A stretch of DNA of 40,948 nt from an uncultured Alphaproteobacteria bacterium (GTDB lineage: Bacteria; Pseudomonadota; Alphaproteobacteria; HIMB59; GCA-002718135). The stretch spans positions 1 through 40,948 of the forward strand of contig CACGRD010000008.1 of assembly GCA_902575375.1 (NCBI GenBank), written 5' to 3'. Position 1 is the stretch's first letter. Each line of letters starts with the position of its first letter. The notes under the pieces are model-generated. The model was not told the origin of the DNA, did no database searches, and was given only the letters and a program-made list of their open reading frames with translations. This document shows positions 31,939 to 40,948 of the stretch, piece after piece. Made by a program: the position numbers and the translations under genes.

Positions 31939-33143
31939 TAGTTAAATAGATCTAAAAGTGATTTAGCCTTAATATAATTTTCATTATATTCTTTTTTTGC
32001 AGTACTACCTAAGATCACACCACTAGCAACTGATAATTCAATATCATTTTTAAAATTAAGTAGTGTTCTAATCATTATGTTAAATCGCATATCGCCATTT
32101 GAATGTATAATTCCAAAACTGCCTGTATAAATATTTCTGTCAAATTTTTCTTTTGTATTTAGAAGTTGAATAGTACTAATTTTTGGACAACCAATGACTG
32201 AACCTCCTGGCATTAAAGAAGAAATTATATCATGGTTACTCATTTTATTTTTTATAACTCCCTTGATTGTTGTAACGTAATGAAAAAGATCACGATATTC
32301 CTCAACCCTTTTTAGTTTATCTATTTTTACAGATCCAGTTTTACAAATTTTAGACAGATCATTTCTTTCCATATCAACAATCATATTATGTTCTTTAGTT
32401 TCTTTTTCATTTCTTCTAAAGAATGTGAGAGCTTTATTTTTATTTAACTGCTTTGTTTTTCTTAATGTTCCAGCAATAGGTTTAGTTCTAATTGTGTTAT
32501 CTTTTTTCAATATGAGTGTCTCTGGTGAACAACTTACGATATTATAGTCTTTTTCCCTGATAAGAAAACTTTCAGGTGATTCATTCATTTTCATTAGCTT
32601 CCAAAAAAGATCAATAGAATTGATATTACCTTTTTTCGAATATGTTTGAGCTATTTTAATTTGATAAGTTTTTCCCTGTTTAATATTTTTAGAGAAATCA
32701 TTAAATATCTTAGAGTACTGCTTTAAAGATAAATTAAGATTAAACTTTTTATTTAACTGTAAATATTTTTTTGTATTGATACTTATATTTCTAAAATTGG
32801 CTTTAATGCTTTTGATTACTATTTTTTTACCAATACTAATTTTAGTTTGTGGCTTGTAAAATACGCCACTATGAAAATTTTTAGATTGCTGTTTTGGAAA
32901 CTTTATTCCTATATTTTCACAAAGAAGCTTATAACCAAAGAAACCAACATAACAATTCAATTCTTCAATCTTAGATTTTTTTGATTTTGATTGGATATTA
33001 AGAAAATATTTTAGATTTTTTTTATTAATAATAATTCTTCTAGAAAAATCAGTATAGATATCATAACCCTTATCAGTTTTATAAATTATAAGAGGTTTAT
33101 CTGATTGATATAGTCTATTTAGATATTCTTTATTGTTCAGCAC
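31938..33143 (-). CDS. pabB: Aminodeoxychorismate synthase component I (PabB-like chorismate enzyme)
   Basis: 401 residues from a GTG start (complement of 33141-33143). The chorismate-binding domain shows SCSPETL, KPIAGTLRKT (PIAGT at 222-226), MIVDMERNDL, MPGGSVIGCPK, YTGSFGII and the final VASGVILGST. It aminates chorismate. E. coli PabB has Lys in place of the Ala of PIAGT, while anthranilate synthase TrpE has Ala, so the product cannot be settled by this motif; the following pabA, pabC and folP favour aminodeoxychorismate. The N-terminal part is unusually lysine- and isoleucine-rich. Its start lies 28 bases from the divergent DUF2141 gene. Confidence 0.83.
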   Translation of the reverse strand: MLNNKEYLNRLYQSDKPLIIYKTDKGYDIYTDFSRRIIINKKNLKYFLNIQSKSKKSKIEELNCYVGFFGYKLLCENIGIKFPKQQSKNFHSGVFYKPQTKISIGKKIVIKSIKANFRNISINTKKYLQLNKKFNLNLSLKQYSKIFNDFSKNIKQGKTYQIKIAQTYSKKGNINSIDLFWKLMKMNESPESFLIREKDYNIVSCSPETLILKKDNTIRTKPIAGTLRKTKQLNKNKALTFFRRNEKETKEHNMIVDMERNDLSKICKTGSVKIDKLKRVEEYRDLFHYVTTIKGVIKNKMSNHDIISSLMPGGSVIGCPKISTIQLLNTKEKFDRNIYTGSFGIIHSNGDMRFNIMIRTLLNFKNDIELSVASGVILGSTAKKEYNENYIKAKSLLDLFN

Positions 33144-33151
33144 TTGATTCT

Positions 33152-33159
33152 ATTATAAT
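33152..33159. promoter_or_regulatory. Palindromic ATTATAAT between the divergent pabB and DUF2141 starts
   Basis: Only 28 bases (33144-33171) separate the two start codons. The 8-base palindrome ATTATAAT gives a perfect TATAAT on both strands (33154-33159 on plus, 33152-33157 on minus). As a -10 on each strand it would place both transcription starts close to the start codons. The plus-strand gene has AGGA at 33161-33164; pabB has no visible ribosome binding site, as expected for a leaderless GTG start. Inference from position only. Confidence 0.4.
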
Positions 33160-33171
33160 TAGGATACTTAT

Positions 33172-33594
33172 ATGAAAAGTTTTTTTACTAAAATATTCTT
33201 TTTTAGCTTAACAGTCACATGGTCTTTAGGTCTTTTTGCACATGGAACTATCATTTTTCCAAATGTAGAACATGGTGATGGTTATATTGATGTTAAGATA
33301 TATGACTCAAAAGAGAGCTTTTTGGATGAAGAATTAGCAATTGAGAGCGTTAGAAAAAGAGTGCAAAAGGGTGAGGTTGTAGTTCCTTTGAGTAGGATCC
33401 ATGAAGGAAAAATAGCAATTGTTGCCTATCACGATGAAGATTCAGATGGAAAATTAAAGACTGGATTATTCTGGAGACCAAAAGAAGGTTTTGCTTTTAG
33501 TAATAATTATCAACCAAAAGGTCCTCCATCATTTGAAAAAGCCGCAATCATTTTAGTTCATGGCGAACCCGTGGTAATAGAACTTAATTATTAA
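33172..33594 (+). CDS. DUF2141 family secreted protein
   Basis: 140 residues. Signal peptide through FFSLTVTWSLGLFAHG (cleavage near residue 24). The mature part has the DUF2141 pattern: YIDVKIYDSKESFL, IAIVAYHDEDSDGKLKTG and EGFAFSNNYQPKGPPSFEKA. The acidic DEDSDGK loop could bind a metal such as calcium. Function of the family is not established. It is the first gene of a plus-strand operon and lies 11 bases before cysS; its link to tRNA synthetase and cofactor genes is probably only positional. Confidence 0.87.
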   Translation: MKSFFTKIFFFSLTVTWSLGLFAHGTIIFPNVEHGDGYIDVKIYDSKESFLDEELAIESVRKRVQKGEVVVPLSRIHEGKIAIVAYHDEDSDGKLKTGLFWRPKEGFAFSNNYQPKGPPSFEKAAIILVHGEPVVIELNY

Positions 33595-33605
33595 AAATTA
33601 TATTG

Positions 33606-34988
33606 ATGTCATTACAGTTACAAAACACATTAAGTGGTAAAAAAGAATTTTTTAAACCAGTTAATCCAGATCATGTAAGAATATATGCTTGCGGTCCAAC
33701 TGTTTACAATTTTGCGCACATAGGTAATGCGCGTATGGCAGTTGTAAATGATTTATTAGTCCGTGTATTAAAAACACAATTTAAACAAGTGACCTATGTA
33801 TCTAATATCACTGATATTGATGACAAGATTATAGAAGCTTCTAAAGAAACAGGTGAGGATATTAGTGTTATCACAAATAAATATACAGAGATTTACAATA
33901 ATGACATGAGTGCACTTGGCGTTAATCTTCCTGATATTCAACCAAGGGCAACTGATCATATTAAAGAAATGATTGAATTGATAAAAAAATTAATTGATGA
34001 AAATAAAGCTTATGAAAAAGAGGGTCATGTTTTATTCCATGTGCCAAGTTTTGATAATTATGGAATTCTTTCAAAAAGAAATAGAGATGAACAAATAGCT
34101 GGAAGCCGTGTTGAAGTAGCGCCGTTCAAAAAAGATCCAGCAGATTTTATTTTATGGAAACCATCTCCCTCACCCTTACCTGGTTGGGATTCACCTTGGG
34201 GATTTGGAAGACCAGGATGGCATTTAGAGTGCTCCGTTATGTCAGAAAAGTCATTAGGCCTTCCTTTTGATATCCATAGCGGTGGTATTGACTTGGTGTT
34301 TCCGCATCATGAAAATGAAATAGCACAAACTTGTTCCATATCTGAAAATAAAGATCCTAAAGATTTTGCAACTTATTGGTTTCATAATGGATTTGTTAAT
34401 GTTGAGGGAGAAAAAATGTCAAAGTCAATTGGCAATATTAGACTCGTTCATGATCTCAATAAAAAATACAAGGGAGAGGTTTTGCGTTTAACATTGTTGT
34501 CAGCTCACTACAAACAGCCATTGAACTGGACAGAAGAAATCATTGAACAAAATAGCAAAATGATAGATCGACTTTATAGAGTTCTATTAGAGCTGTCAGA
34601 AGTTGAAATAAATTCTAACTTACCTTCTGATTCTATAATGGAATCATTTTTAGATGATTTGAATACGCCTAAAGTCATTGCAAAACTTAATGAAGAAGCA
34701 AATGATGCTTCATCTGCATCTGATGAAAGAAAAAAAGAAATCAAAAAAAATCTTCTTTCTGCTGGTAAAATATTAGGTATTCTTGAAGATGATCCAGGAA
34801 ATTGGTTAGGTTATAATCAAAAAGATACTGAAAATACTGAAGAAATTGAAAGGTTGATAAATGAACGTAATGAAGCTAGACGCAGTAAAAATTTTAATTT
34901 GGCAGATACTATTAGGGACACATTAAAAGATAAAGGCATAGAAATAGAAGATACTAATAAAGGAACGATTTGGCGGAAATCTAGATGA
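33606..34988 (+). CDS. cysS: Cysteinyl-tRNA synthetase
   Basis: 460 residues from ATG 33606 (a TTG one codon earlier is also in frame but less likely). [16 protein letters not shown] contains the zinc-ligand Cys and the HIGN signature, [14 protein letters not shown] and [10 protein letters not shown] give the remaining zinc ligands, and EKMSKSIGN is the KMSKS loop. It charges tRNA-Cys in the cytoplasm. Length is normal for a monomeric CysRS. Four-base overlap with thrS, an arrangement that suggests co-transcription of the two synthetases. Confidence 0.96.
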   Translation: MSLQLQNTLSGKKEFFKPVNPDHVRIYACGPTVYNFAHIGNARMAVVNDLLVRVLKTQFKQVTYVSNITDIDDKIIEASKETGEDISVITNKYTEIYNNDMSALGVNLPDIQPRATDHIKEMIELIKKLIDENKAYEKEGHVLFHVPSFDNYGILSKRNRDEQIAGSRVEVAPFKKDPADFILWKPSPSPLPGWDSPWGFGRPGWHLECSVMSEKSLGLPFDIHSGGIDLVFPHHENEIAQTCSISENKDPKDFATYWFHNGFVNVEGEKMSKSIGNIRLVHDLNKKYKGEVLRLTLLSAHYKQPLNWTEEIIEQNSKMIDRLYRVLLELSEVEINSNLPSDSIMESFLDDLNTPKVIAKLNEEANDASSASDERKKEIKKNLLSAGKILGILEDDPGNWLGYNQKDTENTEEIERLINERNEARRSKNFNLADTIRDTLKDKGIEIEDTNKGTIWRKSR

Positions 34989-36910
34989 GTGAAAAGATAA
35001 CAATTACATTTCCAGATGGAAATAAAAAGGAAGTTGATAAGGGCATCAATGGTCTTGAGTTGGCATCACAAATTTCTAAATCTCTTGCCAAAGAATCAGT
35101 TGCTATAAAAATTAATAGTGAGATAAAAGATATTAGTTTACCTATTAATAGTGATGCATCTGTAGCGATTTTAAAAAGAGAGAGCGAGGAAGCACTTGAA
35201 TTAATTCGACATGATTGCGCTCATGTAATGGCAGAAGCTGTCCAAGAATTATTCCCTGGAACACAAGTTACAATTGGTCCAGCAATTGAAAATGGTTTCT
35301 ATTATGATTTTGCAAGAGATGAACCTTTTACTGTTGCTGATCTTCCAAAAATTGAAAAGAAGATGCATGATATCATTCAAAGAAATAAAAATTTTATAAG
35401 AGAAGTATGGTCTAAAGAAGAATCAATAAAACATTTTAAAGATAAAGGTGAAAACTACAAAGTTGAATTAATTAATGATCTACCTGATAATGAGGAAATA
35501 AGTATTTATAAACAAGGTGATTGGTTAGATTTATGCAGAGGTCCTCATATGGTTTCAACAAAACAAATTGGTAAAGCATTTAAATTAATGAAAGTTGCTG
35601 GTGCTTACTGGCGAGGTGATTCATCTAATGCGATGCTAACAAGAATTTATGGAACAGCCTGGGCAACAGAAAAAGATCTTGAACAACACCTTTTACAAAT
35701 TGAAGAAGCGGAAAAAAGAGATCACCGAAAACTAGGGAGAGAAATGGATTTATTTCATTTTCAGGAAGAGGCTCCTGGAGCGGTTTTTTGGCATCCTAAG
35801 GGTTGGACATTATTCCAATCGTTAATAAATTATATGCGAAATAGACAAAACAAGGCAGGGTATGTAGAAACTAATACGCCTGACATGATGGATAAATCTC
35901 TATGGGAAATGTCTGGTCACTGGGATAAATTTAGTGACATGATGTTTAGGACTGAAGCCAAAGACGATAAAATTTATGCTATCAAACCAATGAATTGTCC
36001 TGGCGCTGTAGAAATTTTTAAACAAGGATTAAAAAGTTATAGAGACTTACCATTTCTATTATCTGAGTTTGGAAAAGTACATCGTTATGAACCATCAGGT
36101 GCTCTTCATGGATTAATGAGGGTGAGAGCATTCACACAAGATGATGCACATATATTTTGTACAGAAGATCAAATTACACAAGAAAGTAAAACGGTATGTG
36201 ATTTGATACTTAGTATTTATAAGGATTTTGGTTTCGATAATGTTAGAATTAAATTTTCTGACCGTCCTGAAAAACGCGTAGGAGATGATGCTATTTGGGA
36301 TAAAGCTGAGGCTGCATTAATGCAAGCCATGGAAGCAACAGGTCTTGAATACACACTCAACCCAGGAGAAGGCGCATTTTACGGTCCAAAATTAGAGTTT
36401 GTTTTACGTGATGCAATTGGCAGAGACTGGCAATGCGGAACACTGCAAGTAGATTTAAATTTACCTGGAAGATTGGGAGCTACTTATATTGGAGAAGATG
36501 GTAATAAAAAAACACCAGTTATGTTACATAGAGCTCTATTTGGTTCCTTAGAGAGATTCACCGGCATTCTAATTGAGCATTATGCAGGCCATCTTCCGTT
36601 TTGGCTTTCACCATTACAAGCCGTAGTTGCTACTATTACATCTGATACTGATGAGTATGCATATGAAGTACAAAAGGCATTAGTATCAAAAGGAATTAGA
36701 GCCGAAATAGATACACGTAATGAAAAAATTGGTTATAAAATACGTGAACATAGTAATAGTAAAGTGCCAGCAATTATCGCTGTTGGAAAAAAAGAAGCTC
36801 AAGATAAAACAGTATCCGTTAGAAGAATTGGATCTTCTGAAACAAAGACCTTTAAATTAGAAGATATTGCTACTAGCTTGTCTAAAGAAGCAAAATCACC
36901 AATAGAATAA
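34985..36910 (+). CDS. thrS: Threonyl-tRNA synthetase
   Basis: 641 residues, full length. An N-terminal TGS domain (to about residue 60) is followed by the editing domain with [12 protein letters not shown] and [15 protein letters not shown], then the class II catalytic core: [10 protein letters not shown] (zinc Cys), [15 protein letters not shown] (motif 2), [10 protein letters not shown] (zinc His) and [13 protein letters not shown] (motif 3, third zinc ligand). The anticodon-binding domain ends the protein. It charges tRNA-Thr and clears mis-charged serine. Three bases separate it from hemB. Confidence 0.97.
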   Translation: MSEKITITFPDGNKKEVDKGINGLELASQISKSLAKESVAIKINSEIKDISLPINSDASVAILKRESEEALELIRHDCAHVMAEAVQELFPGTQVTIGPAIENGFYYDFARDEPFTVADLPKIEKKMHDIIQRNKNFIREVWSKEESIKHFKDKGENYKVELINDLPDNEEISIYKQGDWLDLCRGPHMVSTKQIGKAFKLMKVAGAYWRGDSSNAMLTRIYGTAWATEKDLEQHLLQIEEAEKRDHRKLGREMDLFHFQEEAPGAVFWHPKGWTLFQSLINYMRNRQNKAGYVETNTPDMMDKSLWEMSGHWDKFSDMMFRTEAKDDKIYAIKPMNCPGAVEIFKQGLKSYRDLPFLLSEFGKVHRYEPSGALHGLMRVRAFTQDDAHIFCTEDQITQESKTVCDLILSIYKDFGFDNVRIKFSDRPEKRVGDDAIWDKAEAALMQAMEATGLEYTLNPGEGAFYGPKLEFVLRDAIGRDWQCGTLQVDLNLPGRLGATYIGEDGNKKTPVMLHRALFGSLERFTGILIEHYAGHLPFWLSPLQAVVATITSDTDEYAYEVQKALVSKGIRAEIDTRNEKIGYKIREHSNSKVPAIIAVGKKEAQDKTVSVRRIGSSETKTFKLEDIATSLSKEAKSPIE

Positions 36911-36913
36911 ACA

Positions 36914-37915
36914 ATGAATAACATGCAAGGTAAGTTTCCAAGTACAAGACTTAGACGTAATAGAATGAAAGAATTTTCTCGTCGTTTAGTTGCTGAAAAT
37001 ACACTTAGTGTTAATGATTTAATCTTACCTCTATTTGTATGCGAGGGAAACAAGGTTGATGATCCTATTAATTCAATGCCTGGTGTTAGCAGATACTCTA
37101 TTGATAATCTTTTAAATCAAGTAGAGAAAGCTGCTAAATTTAATATTCCTGCTATTGCAATATTTCCACAAATTGAAAGTGATCTTAAAAATTCTGAGGG
37201 AAGTTTAGCTGTAGATGAAAACAATTTGGTGTGCAGATCAATTAAAAGTATCAAAAAAGATTTTCCACATATTGGTATTGTATGTGATGTTGCGTTAGAT
37301 CCTTTTACGGATCATGGGCATGATGGTTTAGTTATAAATGATAAAATAGATAATGATAAAACGTTGGAGGTTTTGGAACAACAGGCTCTAGTCCAAGCGA
37401 ATGCTGGTTGTGATGTAATCGCCCCGTCAGATATGATGGATGGAAGAGTTGGAAGAATAAGAATTGCATTAGATTCAAACAATTTAACAGATACCCTTAT
37501 TCTCTCTTATGCTGCAAAATATGCTTCGGGTTTTTATGGACCTTTTAGAGATGCTATAGGTTCTGGTTCTAATTTAGGTATAGATGGTAAATTAACATAT
37601 CAAATGGATCCATCAAACAGTGATGAAGCTATTAGAGAAGTTGGATTAGATATAAATGAAGGTGCAGATATGGTAATGGTTAAGCCTGGTATGCCTTATC
37701 TTGATATTATTTCTAGAATAAAATCAGAATTTAAAGTTCCAACTTTTGCCTACCAAGTATCTGGTGAATATTCGATGATAAAAGAATCAATTAATAAAGG
37801 TTGGCTTAATGAAAAAGTTGTAATGGAATCTCTTTTATCTTTTAAAAGAGCTGGGGCAAATGGTATACTGACTTACTTTGCATTAGAGGCTGCTGAAAAA
37901 TTAAAAAATGAATAA
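36914..37915 (+). CDS. hemB: Porphobilinogen synthase (delta-aminolevulinic acid dehydratase)
   Basis: 333 residues. The Schiff-base lysines are in [18 protein letters not shown] and [23 protein letters not shown] and [11 protein letters not shown] also match. The metal-site loop reads [15 protein letters not shown] with Asp residues where zinc enzymes have a cysteine cluster, so this is the magnesium/potassium-type enzyme common in Alphaproteobacteria. It joins two aminolevulinate molecules in tetrapyrrole synthesis. Overlaps hisI by eight bases. Confidence 0.95.
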   Translation: MNNMQGKFPSTRLRRNRMKEFSRRLVAENTLSVNDLILPLFVCEGNKVDDPINSMPGVSRYSIDNLLNQVEKAAKFNIPAIAIFPQIESDLKNSEGSLAVDENNLVCRSIKSIKKDFPHIGIVCDVALDPFTDHGHDGLVINDKIDNDKTLEVLEQQALVQANAGCDVIAPSDMMDGRVGRIRIALDSNNLTDTLILSYAAKYASGFYGPFRDAIGSGSNLGIDGKLTYQMDPSNSDEAIREVGLDINEGADMVMVKPGMPYLDIISRIKSEFKVPTFAYQVSGEYSMIKESINKGWLNEKVVMESLLSFKRAGANGILTYFALEAAEKLKNE

Positions 37916-38381
37916 CATTCAATTTGAAAAAAGAAAATCTATAGAACAAGTTGAAGAGTCAAATGAGCTTGCTCCGAAATTTGATTCAAATGGTCTAATA
38001 CCAGTTGTAACAACAGATTTTTCATCTGGCGAGCTACTTATGCAAGGTTATATGAATGAAGAAGCTTTTAAAAAAACTATAAGTTTGGGCGAAGCGGTTT
38101 ATTTTTCTAGAAGTAGAAATACTCTTTGGCATAAAGGTAAAACAAGTGGATTAACTCAAAAAATAAAAGAAATAAGAATTGATGATGATCAAGATTGTGT
38201 TTGGTTAAGAGTTGATGTCGAAGGTGGTGCCAGCTGTCATGTGGGATATAGATCATGTTTTTATAGAAGCATTCCTTTGGATAGTTCTAGCTCTAAAGTT
38301 ATTCTTAAATTTGAAGAGAAAGAAAAAGTTTTTGATCCTGAAGAAGTATACAAAGGTGCTGCAAATCCAACTAAACTATAA
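37908..38381 (+). CDS. hisI: Phosphoribosyl-AMP cyclohydrolase
   Basis: 157 residues, stand-alone HisI domain without His[29 protein letters not shown] and the metal-binding [15 protein letters not shown] with [14 protein letters not shown] carry the conserved Asp and Cys ligands. It opens the purine ring of phosphoribosyl-AMP in histidine synthesis. No other histidine gene is nearby; it sits between hemB (eight-base overlap) and ribA (one-base overlap). About 20 N-terminal residues precede the usual family start. Confidence 0.94.
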   Translation: MNNIQFEKRKSIEQVEESNELAPKFDSNGLIPVVTTDFSSGELLMQGYMNEEAFKKTISLGEAVYFSRSRNTLWHKGKTSGLTQKIKEIRIDDDQDCVWLRVDVEGGASCHVGYRSCFYRSIPLDSSSSKVILKFEEKEKVFDPEEVYKGAANPTKL

Positions 38382-38971
38382 TGTCAAACAAATTAAAGTT
38401 TATTGAAACTAGTAAACTTCCAACAGATATTGGGGAGTTCACTGTACATGCCTTTACAGATGAAAATGAATCTAAAGATCATTTAGCAATATGTATGGGT
38501 GACTTGCTTACTAATGAGCCAGTTTTATCAAGAATTCATTCACAATGTATTACAGGTGAATCTTTTTTTAGTATGAGATGTGATTGTAGATTCCAACTAA
38601 CTGAATCATTAAAACAGATTGCTCAAAATGGAAGAGGTGTTATTTTTTATCTTCAACAAGAAGGAAGAGGCATTGGTCTTTCAAATAAAATTAAAGCATA
38701 TAGTTTACAAGACAAGGGACTAGATACTGTTGAAGCCAATCATCAATTAGGTTTCAAAGATGATGAGCGAACATATGAAAATATTGCTGGAATGGTAAAA
38801 TATCTAGCAATTAAAAAATTGGACTTGATGACAAATAATCCGAAAAAAATTAAAGCACTTAAAAATATGGGTATTGAGGTAAATCAGAGAATTCCTCTTT
38901 TTTCCGATACTAATAAATATAATGAAAAATATATTTCTACAAAAAAAAGTAAACTTGGTCATTTAATTTAA
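38381..38971 (+). CDS. ribA: GTP cyclohydrolase II
   Basis: 196 residues, stand-alone RibA as in E. coli (no fused RibB domain). The zinc Cys residues lie in SQCITGESFFSMRCDCRFQL; YLQQEGRGIGLSNKIKAYSL and DTVEANHQLGF, then LMTNNPKKI, are the nucleotide-binding and catalytic motifs. It opens GTP as the first committed step to riboflavin. Starts in the hisI stop codon (TAATG) and its own stop is directly followed by the GTG of the cupin gene. Confidence 0.96.
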   Translation: MSNKLKFIETSKLPTDIGEFTVHAFTDENESKDHLAICMGDLLTNEPVLSRIHSQCITGESFFSMRCDCRFQLTESLKQIAQNGRGVIFYLQQEGRGIGLSNKIKAYSLQDKGLDTVEANHQLGFKDDERTYENIAGMVKYLAIKKLDLMTNNPKKIKALKNMGIEVNQRIPLFSDTNKYNEKYISTKKSKLGHLI

Positions 38972-39376
38972 GTGGAAGCAGATAGTTTAATAAGTAAATT
39001 AAATATGATTAGTCACCCTGAGGGTGGACATTATGCTGAAAACTTCAAGAATGATAATGTAAGTCAAATTTATTATTTATTAAAAAAAAATGAAAAATCT
39101 CATTGGCATCGACTAACTAAAAATGAAATATTGCATTTCTATTCTGGAGATCCTCTAGAAGTATTTACATCTAACGATGGAGTTGATTATGAACTTTTCT
39201 CCTTAGGATTAGATGATAATTATATTTACACGGTACAAGCAAATACGTGGTTTGCTATGCGATCTGCAGGATCTTACAGCTTAATTGGATGCACCGTCGC
39301 ACCTGCTTTTGATTTTAATGATTTTGAGCTTGCCCCTGCGACGTGGCGACCTGAAAAATTCAAAATAGAGTTATAG
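38972..39376 (+). CDS. DUF985 (cupin_5) family protein
   Basis: 134 residues starting at a GTG immediately after the ribA stop codon. The next ATG (39006) would remove residues aligning with the family's N-terminus, so GTG is preferred although no ribosome binding site is visible outside ribA. SHPEGGHYAE, SHWHRLTKNEILHFYSGD and APAFDFNDFELA are typical of DUF985, a small cupin barrel that may bind a sugar nucleotide or metal. Function unproven. End of the operon begun by the DUF2141 gene. Confidence 0.9.
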   Translation: MEADSLISKLNMISHPEGGHYAENFKNDNVSQIYYLLKKNEKSHWHRLTKNEILHFYSGDPLEVFTSNDGVDYELFSLGLDDNYIYTVQANTWFAMRSAGSYSLIGCTVAPAFDFNDFELAPATWRPEKFKIEL

Positions 39377-39398
39377 TTTTCACTTTTCTTTAATTTAA

Positions 39399-39418
39399 AT
39401 TCTTTATATATTAAGAAT
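39399..39418. promoter_or_regulatory. Imperfect palindrome in the katG promoter region
   Basis: Arms ATTCTT (39399-39404) and AAGAAT (39413-39418) with an ATATAT centre give a 20-base inverted repeat with one mismatched pair. It lies about 20 bases before the katG start and next to the GGAGG site, inside the 60-bp spacer after the cupin gene. It could be an operator for peroxide or iron control (OxyR, Fur/PerR family), but I cannot match it to a named site. AT-rich chance is an alternative. Confidence 0.4.
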
Positions 39419-39436
39419 ATATAACGGAGGTTCTAA

Positions 39437-40948
<1,512 letters not shown>

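Noticed and set aside
33603-33605. TTG start for cysS
   Set aside because: The ATG one codon downstream is the more likely start and gives the usual N-terminus.
38212-38406. Open frame overlapping hisI and ribA starts
   Set aside because: Out-of-frame shadow of hisI; the real hisI and ribA frames share the TAATG junction.

Overview
The window is AT-rich (roughly 30% G+C by eye), gene-dense and built of overlapping operons. Several gene families point to the Alphaproteobacteria: a FYDLN_acid-type protein beside a zf-CHCC protein, MsrPQ, a YejA-type binding protein, an FbpABC iron transporter, a PfkB adenosine kinase and a ROSE-like leader in front of hsp20. Short spacers, low G+C and nutrient-scavenging genes suggest a free-living marine lineage with a streamlined genome. 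The exact order (for example HIMB59/AEGEAN-169 or SAR116 relatives) cannot be fixed by eye.

Layout. 1-520 (minus): start of a short MetE-like methyltransferase, cut by the left edge. 608-7829: a phosphonate locus with a UgpB-like binding protein, phosphonoacetaldehyde dehydrogenase (phnY) and phosphonoacetate hydrolase (phnA) on the minus strand, and a divergent CUT1-type ABC transporter (ATPase plus two permeases) on the plus strand. The plus-strand run continues through an EamA transporter, two small zinc-binding proteins and an MFS transporter to 10514. 10489-12474 (minus): cytochrome c, MsrP and MsrQ. 12543-16210 (plus): YejA-like binding protein, EamA transporter, adenosine kinase, converging on adenosine deaminase (16197-17177, minus). 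17207-18118: M48 protease. 18140-21816: Fe3+ transporter with the ATPase convergent to permease and binding protein. 22013-22450: Hsp20 with a ROSE-like leader. 22548-28349 (minus): probable six-gene run DUF1800, DUF1501, cdd, purine nucleoside phosphorylase, deoA and O-methyltransferase. 28402-33143: a lysine-rich TrpF-like gene converging on a compact pabB-pabA-pabC-folP-folB-folK operon. 33172-39376 (plus): DUF2141, cysS, thrS, hemB, hisI, ribA and a DUF985 cupin. 39437-40948: katG, cut by the right edge.

How it fits together. The left part looks like uptake and breakdown of an organophosphorus compound. PhnY and PhnA would turn phosphonoacetaldehyde into acetate and phosphate, and a sugar/glycerol-phosphate-type importer is coupled to them instead of a PhnCDE-type one. 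Three phased 11-bp repeats resembling a degenerate Pho box lie between phnA and the transporter. The middle part is nucleoside salvage (adenosine kinase and deaminase; cytidine deaminase and two nucleoside phosphorylases), iron uptake and envelope oxidative repair. The right part is folate/pABA synthesis and housekeeping.

The observations I consider most worth following are the phosphonate locus with its unusual transporter, its phased repeats, the ROSE-like thermometer, and the odd active-site residues in the pABA synthase subunits next to a divergent TrpF-like gene. No tRNA, rRNA, CRISPR array, insertion sequence or prophage gene was recognised.
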